The notes under the pieces: model-generated | What the model was told of the DNA's origin: nothing | The model's database searches: none | Seen by the model: the letters and a program-made list of their open reading frames with translations, nothing else | Part shown: positions 57,409 through 62,070 of the stretch, in pieces | Position numbering within the stretch: the stretch's first letter is position 1 | How the letters are laid out: each line of letters starts with the position of its first letter | Translations under genes and position numbers: made by a program | NCBI RefSeq assembly: GCF_000698575.1 | Contig: NZ_JFHD01000040.1 | Span: 1 to 62,070 of the forward strand | From: Caballeronia zhejiangensis | GTDB lineage: Bacteria > Pseudomonadota > Gammaproteobacteria > Burkholderiales > Burkholderiaceae | Length of the DNA: 62,070 nt | Direction of reading: 5' to 3'

Positions 57409-57944
57409 CCGCAGTCCTTTCGATTCTCGCGCGGCTCGCGCCGTATCTCATTGCGGCCGTGCTCGGCGCGAGCGCGATGCATTACGTCGAGGCGCCGCGC
57501 TACGGCGCGGAGATCGCGAAAGAAGTTGCGGCGCATGCGCAAGATCTTGCGGCCGCCAACGATACGACGCAGCGCGCTCTGCAAGCCGCCGTCGCATGGA
57601 AGCAGAAGCGCGATGAGGATGTCGCGGCGCTCGATGCCAAATACACGAAGGAGAGGAACGATGCGAAAGTGGAAAACGATGCTTTGCGCGCTGCTGTTGC
57701 CGATGGCTCTCTGCGCCTGCGGTTCGCAGTCTCAAGCTGTACGTCAGGCGCAGGCAGTGGCGGTAACGTGTCCGACGCCGCCAGCGCCGCCGGCATGGAT
57801 CATGGATCCGCCTGGGCCGAGCTTGACGGCGGAGCTACGAACAAGCTTTTCGGTATCACCGAGCGCGGCGACCGCGAAATAACGAAGCTTCGCGCGGCCC
57901 AAGACTACATTCGTACTGTGTGCGTGGTGCAGCCGGGATCTTGA
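57405..57944 (+). CDS. Rz: i-spanin (Rz)
   Basis: A 179-residue inner-membrane spanin: N-terminal anchor (ILARLAPYLIAAVLGASAM) and a periplasmic coiled coil (ALQAAVAWKQKRDEDVAALDAKY). With Rz1 it fuses inner and outer membranes in lysis. The C-terminal part is disordered because it overlaps the Rz1 frame. ATG 57405 overlaps the previous TGA. Confidence 0.85.
   Translation: MTAVLSILARLAPYLIAAVLGASAMHYVEAPRYGAEIAKEVAAHAQDLAAANDTTQRALQAAVAWKQKRDEDVAALDAKYTKERNDAKVENDALRAAVADGSLRLRFAVSSCTSGAGSGGNVSDAASAAGMDHGSAWAELDGGATNKLFGITERGDREITKLRAAQDYIRTVCVVQPGS
57661..57882 (+). CDS. Rz1: o-spanin lipoprotein (Rz1), nested in Rz
   Basis: A 73-residue outer-membrane lipoprotein encoded entirely inside Rz in another frame. 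Signal peptide MRKWKTMLCALLLPMALCAC with lipobox LCAC, then a Pro-rich region (CPTPPAPPAWIMDPPGPS), the hallmark of Rz1. Confidence 0.85.
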   Translation: MRKWKTMLCALLLPMALCACGSQSQAVRQAQAVAVTCPTPPAPPAWIMDPPGPSLTAELRTSFSVSPSAATAK

Positions 57945-57975
57945 GCGCGTCGCGCTCGCCCGGCTGCTGTCCTTT

Positions 57976-58002
57976 GCCTCGCCTTCGGGCGGGGCTTTTT
58001 TT
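57976..58002 (+). terminator. Terminator at the end of the lysis cassette
   Basis: GCCTCGCC and GGCGGGGC (one GU pair) form a stem around TTCG, followed by seven T residues. It ends the plus-strand late transcript and separates it from the convergent lipoprotein gene. Confidence 0.85.
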
Positions 58003-58270
58003 ATGCCTTGCAGGCGATAGTCATGCTGCGCGTGACCATCGGCCCGTACGCGGTCGGCGTGCTGCTGCTGTCACGATCCACGACGTCGTATCCCGCCGGG
58101 CATGCCTGCGTCGCGGCGCGATAGCACTTCGTCCAACTGTCGGCGGATCCGTTGCAGGAGATCGAATATCCGTTGCGGCCGTCGCCGGTCTGGATCTGAT
58201 CGACACTAGCAGCGCACCCCGCGAGCGCCGCGATAACCAAACTTCCGGTAATGATTTTTATGATTTTCAT
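58001..58270 (-). CDS. Small lipoprotein (candidate moron)
   Basis: An 89-residue lipoprotein: signal peptide MKIIKIITGSLVIAALAGC with lipobox LAGC, then a Cys-containing mature part (GYSISCNGSADSWTKCYRAA) that could carry disulfides. I chose ATG 58270 because the longer ORF would put the signal peptide in the middle. It is on the replication strand, downstream of repA, and ends against the lysis terminator. Outer-membrane phage lipoproteins often block superinfection or alter the lysogen; that role is inferred. Confidence 0.7.
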   Translation of the reverse strand: MKIIKIITGSLVIAALAGCAASVDQIQTGDGRNGYSISCNGSADSWTKCYRAATQACPAGYDVVDRDSSSTPTAYGPMVTRSMTIACKA

Positions 58271-58299
58271 AATCAATTTGACATAAGGAAACTTATCGT

Positions 58300-59034
58300 T
58301 CAAAACGCGAGTGTGCCTTGTGGATCTGGCTCCCATGAGAAAGCCAGTTCGGCGACGCGCCGGCCTCGCTTGCGTTCTTCGACGGTGACGACGATACCGC
58401 ATTTTTCTCGAATCTCACGCAAAGACGGCTCGATGACGCGCACGCGGAGTTCCTTGTAATTGGCGCGCGCGGTCGCGCTGACTTCGAGCTTGTCGCGGAA
58501 TGTGTCGACGTCCATCGAGAAGCGCCCGGCCTTGCGCCACATCGCCAGCATTTCGAAGAGTGTCCATGCGTATTTTGTCGTGAAGCGGGCCGCGTGCTTG
58601 AGCTTGTATGTCGTGAACTGCTCAGACAGGTTGAATAGCACTTGGCACACTGCATCGGACCACATCAGCGTTACGCTCGCTTCGCCGTCGTTGTACGCGA
58701 TCTCCTGCACCCATCGCACCTTGCGGCCTTCCTTGCCGTTTGGCTTGATCGTCTGGATTTCCTTCGCCCACAGCGTTTTCTGGTTCGCGCGCATCTGTTC
58801 ATACGCGGTGTCGCGCGACACGTCGTAGAGCTCGGCATATTCAGCCGCGGTAACGGTGTATGTCTTTCGCGTGCGGTCTGTCGTCGCCGGCAGCGGCGAA
58901 TCGGACTTCACCTGCGCAATACACGCGGCAATCAATCGCTTCTCGCCGAGCGTGAGACGGTGCGCCGCGCGCGTCAGATCGTTCGCGGTTGTCACCCACT
59001 TATCGCCGAGTCGAACTGCGGTCACTTCTGCCAT
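58300..59034 (-). CDS. repA: Plasmid-type replication initiator (Rep_3 family)
   Basis: A 244-residue initiator of the Rep_3 family. Two winged-helix domains are visible: N-terminal (RAAHRLTLGEKRLIAACIAQ, then VTAAEYAELYDVSRDTAYEQ) and C-terminal (YAWTLFEMLAMWRKAGRFSM, then YKELRVRVIEPSLREIREKC). Such proteins bind iterons and open the origin. The start ATG 59034 is preferred to TTG 59067. Two inverted half-iterons (TTGGAGCA near 59035 and 59056) overlap its start, a sign of autorepression. Confidence 0.88.
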   Translation of the reverse strand: MAEVTAVRLGDKWVTTANDLTRAAHRLTLGEKRLIAACIAQVKSDSPLPATTDRTRKTYTVTAAEYAELYDVSRDTAYEQMRANQKTLWAKEIQTIKPNGKEGRKVRWVQEIAYNDGEASVTLMWSDAVCQVLFNLSEQFTTYKLKHAARFTTKYAWTLFEMLAMWRKAGRFSMDVDTFRDKLEVSATARANYKELRVRVIEPSLREIREKCGIVVTVEERKRGRRVAELAFSWEPDPQGTLAF

Positions 59035-59126
59035 TGGAGCAGATTCCCCGGTATTTGGAGCACTCAAGCACCCTACTATGCCCGTTGCTCCGGTGCAAAC
59101 TTCAATCTTCGGACGGCCGCGCTCCC

Positions 59127-59135
59127 TGTGGATAA
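59127..59135. promoter_or_regulatory. DnaA box
   Basis: TGTGGATAA is the exact reverse complement of the DnaA consensus TTATCCACA. It lies 3 bp before the first iteron, as in many plasmid origins. Confidence 0.8.
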
Positions 59136-59137
59136 CT

Positions 59138-59266
59138 ACCCGGCTATTTGCTCCAATTGACCGGGCTATTTGCTCCAGTTGACCCGGCTATTTGCTCCAA
59201 TAACCCGGACGTATGCCCCAATAACCCGGCTATCTGCTCCATTTCGACCGGGCTATTTGCTCCAAT
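59138..59266. repeat. Six iterons of the plasmid origin
   Basis: Six direct repeats related to ACCCGGCTATTTGCTCCAA start at about 59138, 59160, 59182, 59203, 59224 and 59247, with spacing of 21-23 bp (two helical turns). Copy 4 is the most diverged (ACCCGGACGTATGCCCCAA). They are the likely binding sites of the adjacent Rep_3 initiator and also set copy number by incompatibility. Confidence 0.88.
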
Positions 59267-59281
59267 AAGGGACTTTTGAGC

Positions 59282-59345
59282 CTTAAAAATCAGGGACTTG
59301 CGACGCCGAAAGCCTTTAAAAACAAGGTTAAATCTTTATTAAATC
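59282..59345. other. AT-rich unwinding region next to the iterons
   Basis: An AT-rich stretch (TTAAAAATC, then TTTAAAAAC and GGTTAAATCTTTATTAAA) lies between the iterons and the partition genes. It contrasts with the GC-rich surroundings and is the likely DNA-unwinding element of the origin. It overlaps no gene. Confidence 0.65.
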
Positions 59346-59346
59346 C

Positions 59347-59715
59347 CTAGCCGATGCCGTGAAGCTTCTTCAGCCGCGCGACTTCGCGCCGCACGCCTTC
59401 GACCATGATGTCCGTCTTGGTCATGGTCAGGACTTCGGCCAGATCGTCGATGTCGTCGAGCAAGCTGATTGGGAAGCGTGCGTTCGTCTGCAATGTCGGC
59501 TCCTTGCGGCGCTTCACCGCGCGCAGCAGCTTCATCGCCTGCGCCTTCTGGTTGCCGTCGCCCTCCACTACCGTTTCATGCTCGCGCACAACGACGGCCG
59601 GCTGAGTCTGCATAGAAGGCGGTTCGTTCGGCGGTGCGTCTGCGATTACGTCCTGCGCGCGCTCGAGATCCGCCAGGATGTTGCGCCCGCGTGGCGCTCC
59701 CATTTCCTTACTCAT
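59347..59715 (-). CDS. Partition accessory protein, ParG-like RHH
   Basis: A 122-residue protein whose ATG overlaps the parA TGA. The N-terminal ~75 residues are flexible and polar. The C-terminal part (TNARFPISLLDDIDDLAEVL, then TKTDIMVEGVRREVARLKKL) has the strand-helix-helix pattern of RHH centromere-binding proteins such as ParG or omega. With a small ParA this forms a type Ib partition system. Confidence 0.75.
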   Translation of the reverse strand: MSKEMGAPRGRNILADLERAQDVIADAPPNEPPSMQTQPAVVVREHETVVEGDGNQKAQAMKLLRAVKRRKEPTLQTNARFPISLLDDIDDLAEVLTMTKTDIMVEGVRREVARLKKLHGIG

Positions 59716-60374
59716 TTCCCGAATACTCCAAGGTAAAAGTCTTTCATTTCGTTCGCCGCATGCGGGTCGTAACCGTCCGCCTTCGACAGTTCCGCGACGC
59801 CCTGCCCTTTGTTCTTCGCGTACTTGAACGCGACGCGCGTGCCGATCATCTTCGGCATGAGCGGCAGTACGTCAGAGAATCCCTCGAGCCCCTTCTTCAT
59901 GCTCTTGAGCATCGTCGGCTGTCCGGACGTCATGTTGAGCACGATGCGGATGTCGAGCGGCTTATCGAAGCGGCGCACGATGTCTGCGAGATCCGGAACG
60001 GTGTCGAGATCGTCCGGCGAAGGCGTCAGCGGCACGATCACCTTGTCGGCGACTGCAAGCGCGGCCCGAAATATCCCGGTGTCCTGCCCGCCGACGTCGA
60101 TCAGCACGTCGTCGTAGCTGTCGACGAGTTCCTGCACCAATTCACCGAATGCGCGCAGATTCCCGCGATCCTCCTTGCGGAGTCTGCGCACGGCGATCTT
60201 CGCTAGATCAGGGTGTTCCTCGCGGCGCGAGATCCACTTGCTGCACGTCCCCTGATTGTCGAAGTCAGCTATCACGACGCGATACCCTACTTCTGCACGT
60301 ATCGCCGCGGCGTTCTCTGTCAACGTGGACTTCCCCACGCCTCCCTTTTCTGCGCCAATCACGCATACCGACAT
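59712..60374 (-). CDS. parA: ParA partition ATPase
   Basis: A 220-residue ParA. Deviant Walker A in IGAEKGGVGKSTLTENAAAI, Walker A' in VVIADFDNQGTCSKW, Walker B in DDVLIDVGGQD. The short length without N-terminal HTH indicates a type Ib ParA. I chose ATG 60374 (GAGGGG upstream) because the longer ORF would start inside the operator repeats. It segregates the prophage plasmid at cell division. Confidence 0.93.
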   Translation of the reverse strand: MSVCVIGAEKGGVGKSTLTENAAAIRAEVGYRVVIADFDNQGTCSKWISRREEHPDLAKIAVRRLRKEDRGNLRAFGELVQELVDSYDDVLIDVGGQDTGIFRAALAVADKVIVPLTPSPDDLDTVPDLADIVRRFDKPLDIRIVLNMTSGQPTMLKSMKKGLEGFSDVLPLMPKMIGTRVAFKYAKNKGQGVAELSKADGYDPHAANEMKDFYLGVFGK

Positions 60375-60394
60375 TGGAACCCCTCTACGGTTTT

Positions 60395-60418
60395 GTATAG
60401 CTATACACCTAGCTATAC
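60395..60418. promoter_or_regulatory. Operator repeats before parA
   Basis: The perfect palindrome GTATAGCTATAC (60395-60406) overlaps two direct copies of TAGCTATAC (60398 and 60410), 12 bp apart. RHH partition proteins often bind such short direct repeats to repress parA or as the centromere. A TATAC-rich -10 lies within. Likely operator and possible parS. Confidence 0.65.
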
Positions 60419-60483
60419 GTTTATTCATGCGTGGATCATAGAAGGGGAATTGCAGTTTATCAAGGCGTCATTGCGCGGTGGTA

Positions 60484-60511
60484 TGAAAAAAGCCCGGCGT
60501 GTGGCCGGGCT
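60484..60511 (-). terminator. Terminator of the early minus-strand operon
   Basis: On the minus strand AGCCCGGC and GCCGGGCT form an 8-bp stem around CACAC, followed by TTTTTT. It ends the exo-recT-dUTPase transcript before parA. The 60429-60521 gap holds no gene. Confidence 0.85.
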
Positions 60512-60521
60512 GCTTCGTGTG

Positions 60522-60668
60522 TTACTGGTAGTCTCGCCAGATAGCCGCCGCTTCTGCGCGACTCACACCTATCAGGTGACATAGCTCGTAGGCGTTCTTT
60601 CTGCGTCGCAATAGCGTCTGCACCAATGCTCGCAAGTAACGCGTCAAGCGATCCTCGCACTCGCTCAT
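60522..60668 (-). CDS. Small HTH-like protein after dUTPase
   Basis: A 48-residue protein: MSECEDRLTRYLRALVQTLL, then ELCHLIGVSRAEAAAIWRDY, which suggests a small HTH. Its ATG overlaps the dUTPase TGA. The last gene before the terminator. Confidence 0.6.
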   Translation of the reverse strand: MSECEDRLTRYLRALVQTLLRRRKNAYELCHLIGVSRAEAAAIWRDYQ

Positions 60669-61105
60669 GCGCCTGTACTCCCGAATCCGCCAGTGCCGCG
60701 CGCGGTGTCGCTCAGTTCTTCCGCCTCGACGATCTGCACGACGGGCAGGGCGACAATCATTGCCTGCGCGATGCGCTCGCCGTCGCGCACCTTCGTGCAA
60801 GTCTCGCCGTCGGCGCGTAGCGAAACCATGATCTCGCCGCGGTAATCGCTGTCAATCACGCCTGCGCAGTTCGACAGGCGAATCGCATCCTTGAAGCCTT
60901 GCCCGCTGCGCGAGTGGATCATCATCACGAAACCGGGCGGGACTTCGACGGCGAGGCCGGTGCGAAAGATCGCGGCGTGCTGGTCGGTCGGGTGCGGCTT
61001 GAACGCATCCGCTTCGATCGCGTGCAGGTCAAAGCACGCGGCGCCAGCGGTCGCGAACTTCGGAACGATCGCCGCCGGATGCAGCTTCTTGATCTTCAGC
61101 AGCAT
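60665..61105 (-). CDS. dut: dUTPase
   Basis: A 146-residue dUTP pyrophosphatase with all five motifs: AGAACFDLHA, HSRSGQGFK, NCAGVIDSDYRGEIMV, RIAQAMIV and RGTGGFGSTG. It lowers dUTP so that phage DNA is not uracil-rich. Start overlaps the stop of the coiled-coil gene by 10 nt; part of the early operon. Confidence 0.95.
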   Translation of the reverse strand: MLLKIKKLHPAAIVPKFATAGAACFDLHAIEADAFKPHPTDQHAAIFRTGLAVEVPPGFVMMIHSRSGQGFKDAIRLSNCAGVIDSDYRGEIMVSLRADGETCTKVRDGERIAQAMIVALPVVQIVEAEELSDTARGTGGFGSTGA

Positions 61106-62070
61106 TGCGCGGCCTCCTGGGCAAACAGGTTCGCAACGAGCAGGGGAGCATCCTCTTCCTCGACGGCATAGACCACTTCGCCGCCTTCCATGCCGATCGA
61201 GAACCGAACTTCCTTCTCATGCGACCAGAAGGGGACGAGCTTGATCGTCTGCCCGGCGAATTCCTTCGCCATGTTGTCCGTGCCGGCCGGCGTCGGCCCC
61301 CAATACTCGCCATCCATCCAGTAGCCGGTCGGCAGTTGGCCGGGATGCGTCGGGCGCGTCGTGACAATGATGCCTTCCGGGCACGTGCTCAATGCTTCCT
61401 CGACCATTTCGGCGGTCGGCTCGATGAACATGCGCGGCGGGTGTTCGGAGCGGTCGAACAGATCTTCGATCTCGTCATCCTCTGCCGTGCTCGATGCGAA
61501 CTGATCGAGCGCTTCAACCGGCGCGGCGAGCGGAACCGGGACGATCGGCATCGGCGGGAATGCATCTTCGACGTCCGGCTCGGGCTTCTGCTCGACGAGC
61601 GTCTCGGGCTTCGCTTGTGCCGCAGCCATCATCTTTTCGAACTCTGCCTTCTGGCGCTCGAATTCCTCCTTCTGGCGCGCGAGCTCTTCCCGCTCGAGGC
61701 GAGCTGCTTCCTCGCGTGCAGCTTGCTCGGCGCGCAGGCGATTGAGTTCAGCGCGCTCGGCGTCGCGCGCGACCGATGCCGCGTGCATCGTCTGCAGCTT
61801 GAAGAGCGTCGCATCGCGCGCGGCGCGCGCTTCGGCGATGAATTCCGCGAAGCCGTCGTCGTCCGTGATCTCGTAGGCTTGCATGTCCGCGAGCGTCGCG
61901 GCGAGATCTTCCGTGCTGTCCTCTGCGGACGCGGCCGGGATCGCGCTGATTTCCGCGATGCGCTTCTGGATGCCGTCGACGCGCTCCTTTTCCTTGCGCT
62001 CGGCTTCCAGGCGTTCGCGCTCGACGCGCTCTTCCTCGAGGCGGATCTGTTCTTTGATCGGTTCCTCGAG
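61096..62070 (-). CDS. Coiled-coil phage protein, C-terminal part (continues to base 303)
   Basis: The C-terminal 324 codons of the gene that starts at base 303. The coiled-coil middle (RLEEERVERERLEAERKEKE, then LERERELARQKEEFERQK-type repeats) is followed by an acidic C-terminal region (EVRFSIGMEGGEVVYAVEEE). No enzymatic motif is seen. It is open at base 62070, and joining to 1-303 gives one gene of 425 residues. Related proteins accompany RecT/exonuclease operons, so a recombination accessory role is plausible but not shown. Confidence 0.85.
   Translation of the reverse strand, partial: LEEPIKEQIRLEEERVERERLEAERKEKERVDGIQKRIAEISAIPAASAEDSTEDLAATLADMQAYEITDDDGFAEFIAEARAARDATLFKLQTMHAASVARDAERAELNRLRAEQAAREEAARLEREELARQKEEFERQKAEFEKMMAAAQAKPETLVEQKPEPDVEDAFPPMPIVPVPLAAPVEALDQFASSTAEDDEIEDLFDRSEHPPRMFIEPTAEMVEEALSTCPEGIIVTTRPTHPGQLPTGYWMDGEYWGPTPAGTDNMAKEFAGQTIKLVPFWSHEKEVRFSIGMEGGEVVYAVEEEDAPLLVANLFAQEAAQCC

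Noticed and set aside
59138..59266. Tandem ~22-bp repeats as a CRISPR array
   Set aside because: The repeats directly abut with almost no spacer, the period is 21-23 bp, and they lie next to a DnaA box and a Rep_3 gene. They are iterons.
1..62070. Integrase, attP or tRNA gene
   Set aside because: No tyrosine or serine recombinase motif was seen in any plausible gene, and no tRNA-like fold was convincing, including the hairpins at 6285-6340.

Overview
The window reads as one complete, circularly permuted genome of a temperate, short-tailed (podovirus-like) bacteriophage. The host is probably a Burkholderia or a related GC-rich betaproteobacterium. The two window ends fit together in one open reading frame: the minus-strand gene that starts at 303 and runs off base 1 continues in the same frame from base 62070 down to 61096. 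The gene set resembles what I recall of the Bcep22-like Burkholderia phages: a P22-type portal, an N4-gp56-type coat, no tape measure, one giant ~4,480-residue virion protein, a holin/endolysin/spanin cassette and partition genes. That placement is from memory and was not searched.

Layout. Bases 1-2600 (minus) hold recombination genes (lambda-exo-like YqaJ exonuclease, RecT) that continue through the window ends into a coiled-coil protein, a dUTPase and a small HTH protein, ending in a terminator near 60490. Bases 2740-3830 are the immunity region, with an S24-type repressor facing a Cro-like HTH gene. Bases 4000-11100 (plus) carry replication, repair and DNA-modification genes: SSB, DUF1364, a VRR-NUC nuclease, a GIY-YIG-like protein, a C5-cytosine methyltransferase with a second long ORF in another frame, replication proteins and a PP-loop 'PAPS reductase'. 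Bases 11150-21040 are a dense train of small, mostly unknown genes with ATGA/GTGA overlaps. The small terminase subunit and an HNH endonuclease sit inside it, about 5 kb from the large terminase subunit.

Bases 21100-42080 are head and tail genes: TerL, portal, scaffold, coat, adaptors, a fibre followed by a paralogue of its own C-terminal domain, a collar fibre and internal virion proteins. Three accessory genes are mixed in: a Tad2-like DUF2829 protein, a CsrA-like regulator and a second PP-loop protein. Bases 42166-55614 are one gene for a giant polyvalent protein with a lytic transglycosylase, a DarB-like adenine methyltransferase and helicase, a PBECR-like nuclease fold and an HExxH peptidase-like domain. 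Two short ORFs with good ribosome binding sites are nested in it. Bases 56277-57944 are the lysis cassette. Bases 58001-60374 (minus) hold a lipoprotein, a Rep_3 initiator, an iteron origin (perfect DnaA box, six ~22-bp iterons, AT-rich stretch), an RHH partition protein and ParA.

No integrase or att site was seen, so the prophage most likely lives as a low-copy circular plasmid. Two dispersed sequence motifs link the regions. A 17-bp dyad GGT-N11-ACC lies over promoters of several units, including the repressor. A palindrome GGTGC(C/G)GCACC lies 15-37 nt before the start codons of at least seven genes. Both are candidates for genome-wide control signals. No tRNA, rRNA, insertion sequence or CRISPR array was recognised.
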